Source: Vallitalea okinawensis (GTDB taxonomy: Bacteria; Bacillota; Clostridia; Lachnospirales; PQDH01). From it: 64,000 nucleotides of DNA. Shown here one piece after another: positions 52,970-62,490 of this stretch (the stretch's first letter is position 1; each line of letters begins with the position of its first letter). The notes beneath the pieces were generated by a model that was given only the letters and a program-made list of their open reading frames with translations, was not told the origin of the DNA and did not search any database. A program made the position numbers and the translations under genes. The stretch lies in the NCBI RefSeq assembly GCF_002964605.1, contig NZ_PQDH01000003.1:124001-188000 (forward strand). The letters are read 5' to 3'.

Positions 52970-53420
52970 ATTGACCAGTGTGCCCGAAGCCACCTTGCCC
53001 ACGTTCTGTTTGTTCTAATTCATCAACAGATATAAAATTTACAGTTTCAAATTTATTAATAACCATCTGTGCAATCCTGTCACCACGGTTAATTGTAAAG
53101 GGTTGCACACCGAAATTAATCATAATAATTCCAATTTCACCACGGTAATCAGCATCGATAGTCCCAGGTGTATTGACAAGACTTATGCCATGTTTTAATG
53201 CCAGTCCACTTCTTGGACGAATCTGTGCCTCATAGCCTTCTGGCAATGCTATTTTAAAGCCAGTTGGGATAAGCTTGATTTTTCCTGGTTCAAGAATCAC
53301 TTCTTCTTTCACAGCAGCAAAAATATCCATCCCAGCAGCACCACTTGACATATATCTGGGTAAGGCTATATCTTTAGCATCATCTGTTTGAGAGACAAAT
53401 ACTTTTATGACATCTGACAT
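52968..53420 (-). CDS. dut: dUTP diphosphatase
   Basis: 150 aa trimeric dUTPase with all five motifs: [41 protein letters not shown], and the C-terminal GRGQGGFG variant [11 protein letters not shown]. It hydrolyses dUTP to dUMP, protecting DNA from uracil. It starts inside the 3' end of the M16 gene (16-bp overlap). Confidence 0.96.
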   Translation of the reverse strand: MSDVIKVFVSQTDDAKDIALPRYMSSGAAGMDIFAAVKEEVILEPGKIKLIPTGFKIALPEGYEAQIRPRSGLALKHGISLVNTPGTIDADYRGEIGIIMINFGVQPFTINRGDRIAQMVINKFETVNFISVDELEQTERGQGGFGHTGQ

Positions 53421-54673
53421 AATTCTTTTACCCTTTCTTCTTGAATATCCTTCGTCTGACCTACAATAGAGATACTAATATTATTGAAATTTAATACTTG
53501 ATGGATAGTGTTATAAATATCTTCCTCAGTAACAGCATTGATTTTCTCAATAATTTCGTCTGGGGTTCGGACTCTACCAAGTAGAAGTTGTGATTTACCT
53601 AAACTAGACATCCTACTAGAGGAACTTTCTAAGCCTAAGATAATACTACTTTTTAAATGCTCTTTGGTAGTCGCAAGTTCATCCTTTGTAAACTTTGTTT
53701 CTTTAATAAGATTAACTTCATTTACAACACGCTTTAAGACCTCTTCAAACTGATTAGGATTTAAAGCTGTAAAAACTGAAAATAATCCGGCATTTAAAAA
53801 GCTAGTTGTATAAGAGTAGATGGAATAGGTTAGTCCAGCTTCTTCTCTAATCTTTTGGAATAGTCTTGAACTTACTCCACCACCAAACATGGTACTGAAG
53901 ATGGATAAAGGATAAACATCTTTATGACCAAGTGGTAAGCCATTGAAAGTTAAACAAGAATGAACTTGTTCAATATCTTTATACCTAGTTGTTATCGTTG
54001 AGTGATAGGGTACGTCAAGTACTTGATTCTTTTTCGGTTGTTGATTAATCCAGGATCCAAAGGTTTCATTGAGCATTTTTAAAACCGTGTCATAATCAAA
54101 GTTACCTGCTATGCAAATAATCATATTCTCAGGAACAAACATGTTACTATAATAGTCAAGAATCTTATCCCTATTGATATTTTCTAAACTTTCCATTGTT
54201 CCTAAAATAGGCATTGATAGAGAATGTCCCTGCCACACCTTACTATGAAGTTCATCAATGACCAATTCGTCAGGAGCATCTTCATACATATTTATTTCTT
54301 CAAGGATTACACCTTTTTCTTTGTTAATATCCTGAGGTGTAAACTTAGAATTTTTCAGCATGTCATGCAGGATATCCAATGAATCATCAAAATGTTCATC
54401 AAGAGATACTGTATAAAAACACGTGTATTCTTTACTTGTAAATGCATTAATCTGACCACCAACACGGTCCATTTGTTCTGCTAACTCTTTAGCTGAACGC
54501 TTTTCAGTTCCTTTAAACATCATGTGCTCGATATAATGAGAAATACCATTGATCTCTTCACTTTCATAACGTGAACCACTTTTTATCCATATACCTAATG
54601 CAATAGAGCGTACAAATTGAATACGCTCTGATACAAAAGTCATGCCGTTATTTAATTTACTAATATTTAACAT
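53405..54673 (-). CDS. M16-family zinc peptidase (MlpA/YmxG-like)
   Basis: 422 aa behind GAGGGG. Inverted zinc motif [11 protein letters not shown] (HxxEH near 47-51) with the distal Glu in [14 protein letters not shown], and the C-terminal half-barrel beginning [24 protein letters not shown]. Family members resemble mitochondrial processing peptidase; B. subtilis MlpA is next to pnp in the same order. Cytosolic, substrate uncertain. Confidence 0.93.
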   Translation of the reverse strand: MLNISKLNNGMTFVSERIQFVRSIALGIWIKSGSRYESEEINGISHYIEHMMFKGTEKRSAKELAEQMDRVGGQINAFTSKEYTCFYTVSLDEHFDDSLDILHDMLKNSKFTPQDINKEKGVILEEINMYEDAPDELVIDELHSKVWQGHSLSMPILGTMESLENINRDKILDYYSNMFVPENMIICIAGNFDYDTVLKMLNETFGSWINQQPKKNQVLDVPYHSTITTRYKDIEQVHSCLTFNGLPLGHKDVYPLSIFSTMFGGGVSSRLFQKIREEAGLTYSIYSYTTSFLNAGLFSVFTALNPNQFEEVLKRVVNEVNLIKETKFTKDELATTKEHLKSSIILGLESSSSRMSSLGKSQLLLGRVRTPDEIIEKINAVTEEDIYNTIHQVLNFNNISISIVGQTKDIQEERVKELCQMS

Positions 54674-54704
54674 ATTTTGTCCCCTCTAAGCTGGAATAGG
54701 ATGT

Positions 54705-56816
54705 TTATTCTTCACTTTCAGGTTTTGGCATAGCATCTTTACGAGATACTTTAATTCTGCCTTGCTGATCGATTTCTGTAACTTTAACAAGAATTTCATC
54801 ATCAATCTTCAATACATCTTCAACATTCTTAATATGTTCATGTGAAATTTTAGATATATGAAGCAATGCATCTTTTCCTGGAACAAGCTCAACAAAAGCA
54901 CCGAATTTGGCAATTCTTACAACTTTAACTGTGTACAATTCGCCAACTTCAACCTCTTTAGCAATAACTTCAATCATTTTCATAGCTTTTCTTGCATCTG
55001 CCTCTTCAACACCACAAACAAAAACATTACCATCATCATTAATATCGATTTTAACGCCTGTTTCATCAATAATCTTATTAATTGTTTTACCACGAGGTCC
55101 AATAACTTCGCTGATTTTTTCTGGATCAATCTTTGTTGTATAAATTTTTGGTGCATAAGTTGATAAGCTTTTTCTTGGCTCCTCAATCGCTTTTAACATA
55201 ACCTCATCAAGGATGTGTAAACGTGCTTCTCTAGTTTGAGCAATAGCTTTTTCGATAATTTCTCTTGTTAAACCATTAATCTTGATATCCATTTGAATAG
55301 CTGTAATTCCTTTATGAGTACCAGCTACCTTAAAGTCCATATCACCAAAGAAATCCTCTAAACCTTGAATATCTGTTAATATCAAGTAATCATCATCAGA
55401 TTCACCAGTTACAAGACCAACAGAAATACCCGCTACAGGTGCTTTAATTGGTACACCAGCAGCCATTAATGATAATGTACTTGCACAGATACTACCTTGT
55501 GAAGTAGAACCATTTGAACTTAGTACTTCTGAAACAAGACGAATTGCATAAGGGAAGTCTTCTTCTGAAGGAATAACAGGTACTAAAGCTCTTTCCGCTA
55601 AAGCTCCATGGCCAATCTCACGGCGCCCTGGACCTCTTGATGGACGAGTTTCACCAACAGAATATGATGGGAAGTTATAATGATGGATATAGCGTTTAGA
55701 ATTTTCTAATTCATCTAATCCATCTAAAACCTGAACCTCACCAAGTGCACCTAATGTTGTTATGGTGAGAACTTGAGTTTGTCCTCTGCTAAATAAGCCA
55801 GTCCCGTGTGTACGAGGAATAATATCTACTTCAGCTTTTAACTCACGAATTTTATCAATAGTACGACCATCAGGACGTTTTTGATCTCTTAATATCATTC
55901 GACGAACTGTTTCTTTTTGGAATTTGTAGATGCACTCACCAAGGTTATTGAGTACTTCTTCATCTTCTAACTCTTCGAAATGAGCTCTAACCTCTTCTTT
56001 AAGGGCACCCATTTGCTCTTCTCTAACTTGTTTTACATCAGTGAAAACAGCTGTTTCCATTCTCTTATCACCAATGAATGTTTTTACTTTCTCATAAGCC
56101 TCTTTAGGTACATCAGCAGATTCATAACCATGTTTAGGTTTTCCTACTTCTCTTACCATTTCTTCAATAAATTCAACAATTTTCTGATTTTCTTCATGTC
56201 CTCTAAAAATAGCTTCGATCATTAGATCTTCAGGTATCTCTTCAGCACCAGCTTCAATCATCATGACCTTTTCCTTAGTAGAAGCAACGGTTAATTGTAA
56301 TTTATTTTTTTCTCTCTGAGCAACAGTCGGATTAATAACAATCTCACCATCTACATACCCAACAGATACACCACCAATTGGTCCTTTAAAAGGAATATCA
56401 GATATTGATAATGCAATCGATGAACCAATCATCGCAATGATTTCTGGACTACAATCCTGATCTACTGATAAAACTGTGTTCACGATTGAACAGTCGTTAC
56501 GATAATCCTTTGGAAACAATGGTCGTATTGGACGGTCAATTACTCTTGCTGTTAAAATGGCATTTTCAGAAGGTCTACCTTCTCTTTTAATAAAACCACC
56601 TGGTATTTTACCTACAGCATATAGTTTTTCTTCATAGTCTACACTTAGTGGAAAAAAGTCAATGCCTTCTCTTGGCTTATCGGATGCAGTTGCTGTAGAA
56701 ATAACAACGGTATCACCATATCTAAGCATAACTGCGCCACTAGCCTGTTCTGCATACTTTCCTACTTCAGCGGTTAATTTTCTGCCTGCTAACTCCATTT
56801 CAAAAATACGAGACAT
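54705..56816 (-). CDS. pnp: Polyribonucleotide nucleotidyltransferase
   Basis: 703 aa behind GAGGAG. Two RNase PH domains ([20 protein letters not shown] start; second with [16 protein letters not shown]), KH motif [26 protein letters not shown] and S1 domain [22 protein letters not shown]. It degrades RNA 3' to 5' by phosphorolysis. Its place downstream of rpsO is the ancestral arrangement. The leader holds two hairpins. Confidence 0.98.
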   Translation of the reverse strand: MSRIFEMELAGRKLTAEVGKYAEQASGAVMLRYGDTVVISTATASDKPREGIDFFPLSVDYEEKLYAVGKIPGGFIKREGRPSENAILTARVIDRPIRPLFPKDYRNDCSIVNTVLSVDQDCSPEIIAMIGSSIALSISDIPFKGPIGGVSVGYVDGEIVINPTVAQREKNKLQLTVASTKEKVMMIEAGAEEIPEDLMIEAIFRGHEENQKIVEFIEEMVREVGKPKHGYESADVPKEAYEKVKTFIGDKRMETAVFTDVKQVREEQMGALKEEVRAHFEELEDEEVLNNLGECIYKFQKETVRRMILRDQKRPDGRTIDKIRELKAEVDIIPRTHGTGLFSRGQTQVLTITTLGALGEVQVLDGLDELENSKRYIHHYNFPSYSVGETRPSRGPGRREIGHGALAERALVPVIPSEEDFPYAIRLVSEVLSSNGSTSQGSICASTLSLMAAGVPIKAPVAGISVGLVTGESDDDYLILTDIQGLEDFFGDMDFKVAGTHKGITAIQMDIKINGLTREIIEKAIAQTREARLHILDEVMLKAIEEPRKSLSTYAPKIYTTKIDPEKISEVIGPRGKTINKIIDETGVKIDINDDGNVFVCGVEEADARKAMKMIEVIAKEVEVGELYTVKVVRIAKFGAFVELVPGKDALLHISKISHEHIKNVEDVLKIDDEILVKVTEIDQQGRIKVSRKDAMPKPESEE

Positions 56817-56902
56817 AAATTCACTCCTCTCATAACCTGTACATTTATTTATTTTATTCTTTAAGTATTGACAAATTTCTTAATCGTTGCAAAACTCAAC
56901 TG

Positions 56903-56926
56903 AGGTAATTTCATTATGAAGTTACC
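56903..56926 (-). promoter_or_regulatory. Leader hairpin 1 upstream of pnp
   Basis: AGGTAATTTCAT and ATGAAGTTACCT form a nearly perfect 12-bp palindrome about 90 bases before the pnp start. A processing or autoregulation site is plausible by analogy to the pnp leader stems of other bacteria. Confidence 0.4.
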
Positions 56927-56957
56927 TATATTAATAGTATTGACAATTTTGTAACTT

Positions 56958-56991
56958 TGATGATGAAAATTTTAAGTTAACTTCATCATTA
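56958..56991 (-). promoter_or_regulatory. Leader hairpin 2 upstream of pnp
   Basis: TGATGATGAA / TTCATCATTA, 10-bp arms with a 14-base loop, between the rpsO terminator and hairpin 1. Confidence 0.35.
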
Positions 56992-57029
56992 TATCTTATC
57001 ATTGGTTGGATATACTTGCTATTTTTAAA

Positions 57030-57065
57030 AAATGTAAAAAATGGAGCGGAGTATTCCCCGCTCCA
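57030..57065 (-). terminator. rpsO terminator
   Basis: TGGAGCGG / CCGCTCCA with an eight-base loop and a T-run (TTTTTTAC) on the minus strand. Confidence 0.88.
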
Positions 57066-57081
57066 CGTCGTTTTAATTTGA

Positions 57082-57345
57082 TTATCTTCTTAAACCTAAC
57101 TCTTTAATTAAGTTACGGTAACCTTCAATATCTTTCTTTTTAAGATATCCTAATAAACCTCTTCTTTGACCTACCATTTTTAATAAACCTCTTCTTGAAT
57201 GGTGATCTTTTTTGTGCATTTTTAAATGCTCAGTTAAATGATTGATTCTCTCTGTTAATAAAGCAATTTGTACTTCTGGAGAACCTGTATCAGTAGCTGT
57301 TCTACCGAATTTTCCAATAATTTCTTGTTTTTTAGCTTTATCCAT
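57082..57345 (-). CDS. rpsO: Ribosomal protein S15
   Basis: 87 aa, AGGAGGAAG upstream. Standard S15: [25 protein letters not shown] split after the conserved TGSPE, then [25 protein letters not shown]. It binds the 16S three-way junction in the 30S platform. A structured leader precedes it. Confidence 0.98.
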   Translation of the reverse strand: MDKAKKQEIIGKFGRTATDTGSPEVQIALLTERINHLTEHLKMHKKDHHSRRGLLKMVGQRRGLLGYLKKKDIEGYRNLIKELGLRR

Positions 57346-57472
57346 TTTTCTTCCTCCTAAATAATGAATCCCCTATCGCTAAGGAAAGGTCGGAGTCTCC
57401 TTGTCCTGGGCAGTAGGTTGATCTGATTAGTGAACATTCTAATTGTTCAACTTAACTAGTTTATCATAGACC
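57346..57472 (-). promoter_or_regulatory. Structured rpsO leader, possible S15 autoregulatory element
   Basis: The minus strand contains nested pairings: CCTA...TAGG closing a region with AAGGA...TCCTT inside it (57362-57405), and GAAC/GTTC near 57434-57449. S15 represses its own mRNA by leader binding in several bacteria. I cannot match this leader to a specific published S15 motif by eye. Confidence 0.4.
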
Positions 57473-57478
57473 CTTATA

Positions 57479-57507
57479 ATTGTAAATAATTTTTTTAAAA
57501 AAAGCAA
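57479..57507 (-). promoter_or_regulatory. rpsO promoter
   Basis: On the minus strand, TTGCTT (57502-57507), a 17-base A/T spacer and TACAAT (57479-57484). Confidence 0.7.
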
Positions 57508-57529
57508 GGGTTTTGGCATAAAATATAAA

Positions 57530-57563
57530 TAAAAAAGGAAAGATGAATAATCATCTCTCCTTT
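57530..57563 (-). terminator. Terminator after the 56-aa gene
   Basis: AAAGGAAAGATGA / TCATCTCTCCTTT (13-bp arms, one mismatch) and a T-run on the minus strand. Confidence 0.75.
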
Positions 57564-57566
57564 ATA

Positions 57567-57737
57567 TTACATCATATCCATGATGTTATCAATGACTTCT
57601 TCGGCTCTATTCATCATACGACGTCCTCTTTTCTTCATACGTCTTTTACCATGATGGTTATTATTGCCTTGTGTCATCACTGCGGCTGAAGCCCCGATTA
57701 TTGAACCCATAACTAAACCAGTAGTAAATTTGTTCAT
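57567..57737 (-). CDS. Small YtxH-like membrane peptide, 56 aa
   Basis: Starts at the ATG 57735-57737 with AAAGGGG eight bases upstream. MNKFTTGLVMGSIIGASAAVM is a short Gly/Ala-rich hydrophobic helix with its break at residue 20; it is followed by a His/Asn patch, a strongly basic segment (GKRRMKKRGRRMM) and an acidic helical end. The pattern resembles small YtxH/general-stress proteins. It has its own terminator. Confidence 0.7.
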   Translation of the reverse strand: MNKFTTGLVMGSIIGASAAVMTQGNNNHHGKRRMKKRGRRMMNRAEEVIDNIMDMM

Positions 57738-57885
57738 CGTAAGACCCCTTTCGAAATAAATTTAGCATATCTTGACATAACCTATTATTTGAAAACGAGT
57801 CTACTTTTATACCTCAATAAACATTTAACTTAATCTTCCACTTTCGATTACTACTTAGATTTCCATCCATCATAATCAGCATCGT

Positions 57886-59052
57886 TTAAACAATTAATCG
57901 TACTTTAATAATACCCTCTATTTGTCGAAGCTTATCAGCAATACTGTCGTCAACAGATGTATCTAAATCCATTGCCGTATATGCATAAGTTCCTTTACTA
58001 CGATTATTCATATCCGCTATGTTAACATTAAGATCAGCCAATACATTTGTTATCTTTCCAACCATGGCAGGTTGATTTTTGTGATGGATGGTTAAACGAC
58101 AAAGTGACTTTCGCTTCCCTAAACTGCAACTTGGATAGTTAACTGAATTAGTAATATTACCATTTTCAAGATAATCTGTTAATTCATTAACAGCCATGAC
58201 TGCACAATTTTCTTCTGATTCAGGTGTTGAAGCACCTAAATGTGGAATACTTATAACGCCATCTTTGCCGAGAACCTTTTCATTTGGAAAATCTGTAACA
58301 TAGCAACTGACTTTTCCATCATTTATAGCAGTAATTATATCTTCATCTTTGACTAGAGCAGCTCTTGAAAAATTAAGAATTCGAACTCCAGCTTTCATTT
58401 TGCTAAATTTTTCACGATCAAACATATGCTTTGTGTCGTTTAATAAAGGTACATGTATCGTTATATAATCGCATTCAGAAAGTAATTCATCTAATTCATT
58501 GCATCTTATGATACTTCTAGATAACCCCCATGCAGATTGTACGGATATAAAGGGATCAAATCCTCTAACTTCCATGCCTAATGAAGAAGCAGCATTGGCT
58601 ACCATGACACCGATAGCTCCTAGACCAACAACTCCTAGCTTTTTCCCCATAATTTCTGGTCCAGCGAAAGCACTTTTCTTTTTTTCTACTAATCCTGGTA
58701 TACTTTCCTCTTGGTCCTTTATTTCTTCTACCCATGTAATGCCATCAACTACTTTACGGGATGCTAATAAGAGACCAGTCAACACTAACTCTTTAACTGC
58801 ATTAGCATTGGCTCCTGGGGTATTAAAAACAACAATACCTTCTTCAGAACATTTATCTAAAGGAATATTGTTAACCCCTGCTCCAGCTCGAGCTATAGCT
58901 AGCGTATTTCTATTTAATTCCATATCATGCATTTTTGTACTTCTTACAAGATAAGCATCAACATTCTCCGTGTCACCATCAATTTCATACTGTTGATTAA
59001 AAAGAGTCAAACCCTTTTCAGATATCTTATTAAGTGTTTTTATGTAATACAT
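57886..59052 (-). CDS. serA: D-3-phosphoglycerate dehydrogenase
   Basis: 388 aa behind GGGGGAAG. D-2-hydroxyacid dehydrogenase fold: NTLAIARAGAGVNNIPL, the NAD loop LGVVGLGAIGVMVANAA near 140, and the catalytic Arg/Glu/His with ISIPHLGASTPESEENCA. A C-terminal ACT domain (LTIHHKNQPAMVGKITNVLADLNVNIADM, split at its turn) suggests serine feedback. It makes 3-phosphohydroxypyruvate for serine synthesis and follows serC by ten bases. Confidence 0.94.
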   Translation of the reverse strand: MYYIKTLNKISEKGLTLFNQQYEIDGDTENVDAYLVRSTKMHDMELNRNTLAIARAGAGVNNIPLDKCSEEGIVVFNTPGANANAVKELVLTGLLLASRKVVDGITWVEEIKDQEESIPGLVEKKKSAFAGPEIMGKKLGVVGLGAIGVMVANAASSLGMEVRGFDPFISVQSAWGLSRSIIRCNELDELLSECDYITIHVPLLNDTKHMFDREKFSKMKAGVRILNFSRAALVKDEDIITAINDGKVSCYVTDFPNEKVLGKDGVISIPHLGASTPESEENCAVMAVNELTDYLENGNITNSVNYPSCSLGKRKSLCRLTIHHKNQPAMVGKITNVLADLNVNIADMNNRSKGTYAYTAMDLDTSVDDSIADKLRQIEGIIKVRLIV

Positions 59053-59062
59053 TCTCTTCCCC

Positions 59063-60145
59063 CTATCCGTGAGTCACTTCGAAATCTTTCATAACGTTAA
59101 CTAATGCTTTTACACCTTCAACTGGCATTGCATTATAGATGCTTGCTCGCATACCACCAACGCTTCTATGCCCTTTAATATTAACCAAACCTTTTGAACC
59201 AGCTTCCTTGATGAACTGTGTATCAAGATCAGGATTCCCGGTAATAAAAGGTACATTCATTAAACTTCTATCTTCCTTTTTGACTGGTCCTTTGAATAAC
59301 TTACTTTCATCGATACAATCATAGAGTAATTTCGCCTTAGCTCTATTCATCTTCTCAATAGCATCTATGCCTCCTAGTTCTTTTAACCACTCAAAAACAA
59401 GCTTACAAACATAAATACTATAGGTTGGTGGTGTATTAAACATTGAATCTTTATCAGCATGTATTTTGTATTGCAACATAGTAGGCACATTGTCGCCAGC
59501 TTTTTTTATAAGATCTTTCTTCATTATAACAATAGTTACTCCTGCTGGTCCCATATTCTTCTGTGCTCCTGCAAAGATGACGCCAAAATCATTCACATTA
59601 ATTTTTTCTGCTAGTATGTTTGAAGACATATCTGCTACTAAAGGTACTCCCTCAACATTTGGTAATTGATTAAACTGTGTTCCGTAAATTGTATTATTGG
59701 TAGTGATATGAATATAGTCGGCATCTTTTGTAAAAGTTAAATCATTAAGATTGGGTATATAAGTATAATTTGCATCCTCTGAAGATGCTAGTACATTAAC
59801 ATTACCAAATTTCTTAGCCTCTGCAATAGCCTTTTTGGACCATGCTCCTGTATCAATGTAGTCTGCTGTACCATTTTCGCTAAGCAGATTCAAAGGTACC
59901 ATGGCAAATTGTGTCGATGCCCCGCCTTGCAAAAATAGAACTTCATACTCATTAGGTATAGAAAGTAACTCTCTTAGTAAAGCTTCTGCTTCTTTAATAA
60001 TTTCATCATATACTTTTGATCGATGACTCATTTCCATCACCGACATACCTGCATTTCTATAATTAAGCATTTCCTTTGATGCCTGGGTTAACACCTTTTC
60101 AGGTAAAGTCGATGGTCCTGCTGAAAAATTATAAACTCTTTCCAT
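59063..60145 (-). CDS. serC: Phosphoserine aminotransferase
   Basis: 360 aa behind AAGGAGG. VYNFSAGPSTLPEKVL start, LFLQGGASTQFAMVPLNL, the PLP lysine in GVIFAGAQKNMGPAGVTI near 195, and a C-terminal GHRSVGGMRASIYNAMP. It converts 3-phosphohydroxypyruvate to phosphoserine using glutamate. serC-serA form an operon. Confidence 0.97.
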   Translation of the reverse strand: MERVYNFSAGPSTLPEKVLTQASKEMLNYRNAGMSVMEMSHRSKVYDEIIKEAEALLRELLSIPNEYEVLFLQGGASTQFAMVPLNLLSENGTADYIDTGAWSKKAIAEAKKFGNVNVLASSEDANYTYIPNLNDLTFTKDADYIHITTNNTIYGTQFNQLPNVEGVPLVADMSSNILAEKINVNDFGVIFAGAQKNMGPAGVTIVIMKKDLIKKAGDNVPTMLQYKIHADKDSMFNTPPTYSIYVCKLVFEWLKELGGIDAIEKMNRAKAKLLYDCIDESKLFKGPVKKEDRSLMNVPFITGNPDLDTQFIKEAGSKGLVNIKGHRSVGGMRASIYNAMPVEGVKALVNVMKDFEVTHG

Positions 60146-60170
60146 AATTAGCCTCCTTCATAAATTTATC

Positions 60171-60197
60171 ATTCAAATACGAAATGCATATTTGAAT
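60171..60197 (-). promoter_or_regulatory. Hairpin in the serC leader
   Basis: ATTCAAATA / TATTTGAAT, 9-bp arms with a 9-base loop, about 25 bases upstream of the serC start. Confidence 0.4.
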
Positions 60198-60456
60198 TTG
60201 AAGTAATAAGTGCAGTTTCTTGCAATACATGTCCTTCCTACACACTATCTCATTGATTACTATTTGTCTGTGAAAAACATATAACATTACAATATTTATA
60301 CTGTTTCAAATATCATATATAAATATCAAGATGATGTCAATAATAAATCTGAATATTTATACTATAGAATTTTAGATATTTGTATACTACATATACTTTA
60401 CCACACTAAATAAATAAAGTAAATCATTAAAACAAAACCACCCCTATTACTTTTAG
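60198..60456. other. AT-rich region upstream of serC
   Basis: This is part of a 414-bp gap. I see no coding frame with an RBS and no convincing promoter, although several TATA-like stretches occur. Confidence 0.4.
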
Positions 60457-60561
60457 CCAGAATAAGTGATAAAAGACGTTGAGGATATTTACCGATTCTG
60501 GATTCATAGAACATAAAGGTGGTACCTTGAAAAATGATTTATTGTTAATTAATTTGGAGTT
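60457..60561. repeat. Decayed third copy of the MITE-like family
   Basis: GAGGATATTTACCGATTCTG and GATTCATAG align with the core of the 12752 and 50814 copies, and ATGATTTATTGTTAATTAAT near the right end aligns with their right terminus. It is degenerate, so boundaries are approximate. Confidence 0.35.
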
Positions 60562-61330
60562 AGGATGATTGTAAATGAAGTGTCATAAAATAGTCTTGTT
60601 CCCTCTTTTTTTCTTGGTCTTTAACGAGTTCAACATCCATTCCTTCATATCTAGCTTCCTCTACCATATGACATAGACCTATTCCAAGATCTATTTTATT
60701 TAAAGATTGGATCATTTTCTTATAAATTTTCTTAGGTGCATCATAATACAAATGGATCTCATTTTTCCATATCTTCACTTTCCATGGTTGACTGTTAATG
60801 GCAGATGGTGCAATCTGCAACGCTTTTATAATCGTATCATAACTTACAATTCGACCATTAGATATCTCCGAAAGAGCTTTACGTTTTCTTTCTAATATAC
60901 TGTTTAGAGGATTTTCTGGCTTCCCGAAAGCTATCATAATGATGTATTGTTGTTGCTGAGGAATTTGTATGATTTGCTTCACAACATGATCCTTAAAATT
61001 GCTTCCAACCCAGCATGTGCCTATTCCTTCTGTAGCCATCTTCAAAACTAACTGTTCACCCATATACCCCAGATTTTCAAGATAGTTATCCTTTTTCTCA
61101 GTAGTTACGAGTATATAATGGGGGGCATATACTTTCATATAACGATCCATGAAAGATTTGAAATACTTTGATACTTGCTCCCCTTCCTTAACCACATGAA
61201 ACTTTACAGGAATATCAGGATTTAAGGATTCTAAATTCTCACTCCAAGCTTTAACTTTGGATAATAGATTCTCTCCTATTCCACCTGAATACTTTCTTAT
61301 TGAAATTCTTTTTTCTATGGCATTATACAT
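60560..61330 (-). CDS. Nitroreductase family protein
   Basis: 256 aa with GGGAGAGA before the ATG. It begins YNAIEKRISIRKYSGG, typical of nitroreductase-fold enzymes, has ENLGYMGEQLVLKMATEGIGTCWVG in the middle, and a second half (RKALSEISN...IIKALQIAPSAINSQPWKVKI) that matches the 'putative TM nitroreductase' group. FMN-dependent NAD(P)H oxidoreductase of unknown substrate; the duplicated arrangement is normal for the group. Confidence 0.82.
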   Translation of the reverse strand: MYNAIEKRISIRKYSGGIGENLLSKVKAWSENLESLNPDIPVKFHVVKEGEQVSKYFKSFMDRYMKVYAPHYILVTTEKKDNYLENLGYMGEQLVLKMATEGIGTCWVGSNFKDHVVKQIIQIPQQQQYIIMIAFGKPENPLNSILERKRKALSEISNGRIVSYDTIIKALQIAPSAINSQPWKVKIWKNEIHLYYDAPKKIYKKMIQSLNKIDLGIGLCHMVEEARYEGMDVELVKDQEKKREQDYFMTLHLQSS

Positions 61331-61486
61331 CCTAATCTCTCCCTAGATATTGTGTTAATTAAAGTATACCGTATATTGTTTACCTCGTCAACCATTCAGC
61401 TTTAATATACTCCAGAAACCATTTAAAACAATTTATACTACAAATATGGTGATCTAGCAAGTATATATCTGCAGGTAGTTCATTAA

Positions 61487-61523
61487 GCAAAAGAGATCTA
61501 ACTTGGAGTAAGTTAGACCTCTT
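61487..61523 (-). terminator. hflKC terminator
   Basis: AAGAGATCTAACTT / AAGTTAGACCTCTT (14-bp arms, one mismatch) followed on the minus strand by TTGCTTAATG. Confidence 0.7.
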
Positions 61524-61531
61524 CTTAATAG

Positions 61532-62476
61532 TTATTCAGCTAATTCTTCTATGCCGGAATTATTTAAATAATCAAATACACTCTCAGATGAGTCCATAAA
61601 GATGGTCGATCCACTTAAATCTTGATAAAGCTCCATCCTCTTAATGAACTGATAGAATTCTAAGTCTTTCTGTAATGATTCTTGATAAATACGAATAGCT
61701 TCTGCGTCCGCTTCCGCTCTTATTCTGGCTGAATCTTCAATGGCTACAGCAACGATCTCAGCTTTTTGTCGATCAGTTGTGGCATTTCTTTTTTGGTATT
61801 CAGCATCCCCTTCAGCTATTAACTTTTCACTTTCTTTCTCTATTTGCTTTGACATTTTAGACTCAATACTAGTGATGTTGTCTACTGGGAAATTCTTTCT
61901 ATTAATACCAATATCCACTGCCATTATTCCATAATCACGTATAAGACTTTCATTTAACTGATCCTTTTGACTATCCAGTAAATCCGTAATCTTCTCTTTT
62001 TCAAAGAACTCTTCAAAATTAAGAGAGTTTACCGAATTAACAATAGCAGAGTACACTCTATCATCCATTATCGTATGTACGTTACTTTTTGAACGTAACG
62101 TAATATTGAAAACAGCTGGGTCAACAATACGATATTGTGCATACATTTGGATAAGAATTTGTCTATCATCTTTCGTATTAATATTTTCTTCTAATGACTT
62201 ATAAGTTAGATATTTAGAAGTATATTTTTCAACAGTATTAAGTATTGGAATCTTGAAATTCAATCCCTTCTGTTGAGATAGTTCAACACTACTTAAGTCA
62301 TTATTACTTAAGTTCTCTTCAACAATTTCATAGTCACTGGTGTTAACAATTACTTTATCAATTTTACCAAGTTTTCTTATAACAGCTACTTCATCTTCTC
62401 TAACGATAAACGTAAACATGTTAAAAAGTATTACTACTGCAATTATAATACTACCAAAAATGATACCTTTTTTCAT
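61532..62476 (-). CDS. hflC: HflC-like SPFH/prohibitin protein
   Basis: 314 aa behind GGGAGGG. One N-terminal membrane anchor (about 5-25), then the SPFH domain (FIVREDEVAVIRKLGKID, GLNFKIPILNTVEKYTSKYL, YRIVDPAVFNITL) and an Ala/Glu-rich coiled coil (AVAIEDSARIRAEADAEAIRIYQ). HflK and HflC form a large membrane cage that in E. coli encloses FtsH. It follows hflK by 14 bases. Confidence 0.9.
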   Translation of the reverse strand: MKKGIIFGSIIIAVVILFNMFTFIVREDEVAVIRKLGKIDKVIVNTSDYEIVEENLSNNDLSSVELSQQKGLNFKIPILNTVEKYTSKYLTYKSLEENINTKDDRQILIQMYAQYRIVDPAVFNITLRSKSNVHTIMDDRVYSAIVNSVNSLNFEEFFEKEKITDLLDSQKDQLNESLIRDYGIMAVDIGINRKNFPVDNITSIESKMSKQIEKESEKLIAEGDAEYQKRNATTDRQKAEIVAVAIEDSARIRAEADAEAIRIYQESLQKDLEFYQFIKRMELYQDLSGSTIFMDSSESVFDYLNNSGIEELAE

Positions 62477-62490
62477 ACGACAACCCTCCC

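Noticed and set aside
52796-53002. Longer 68-aa version of the frame after dut
   Set aside because: Its upstream ATG lies within dut in another frame and reads through the dut terminator. Only the part after 52942 is entertained, at low confidence.
54858-55163. Open frames antisense to pnp
   Set aside because: They are shadow frames of a highly conserved gene with no RBS and biased composition. The same applies to plus-strand frames opposite ruvA, proA, cinA, ftsK and tepA.
60515-60530. GGTGGTACC resembling the T-box antiterminator motif
   Set aside because: It is on the plus strand with no specifier stem, no terminator and no downstream gene on that strand. It lies inside a decayed repeat copy.
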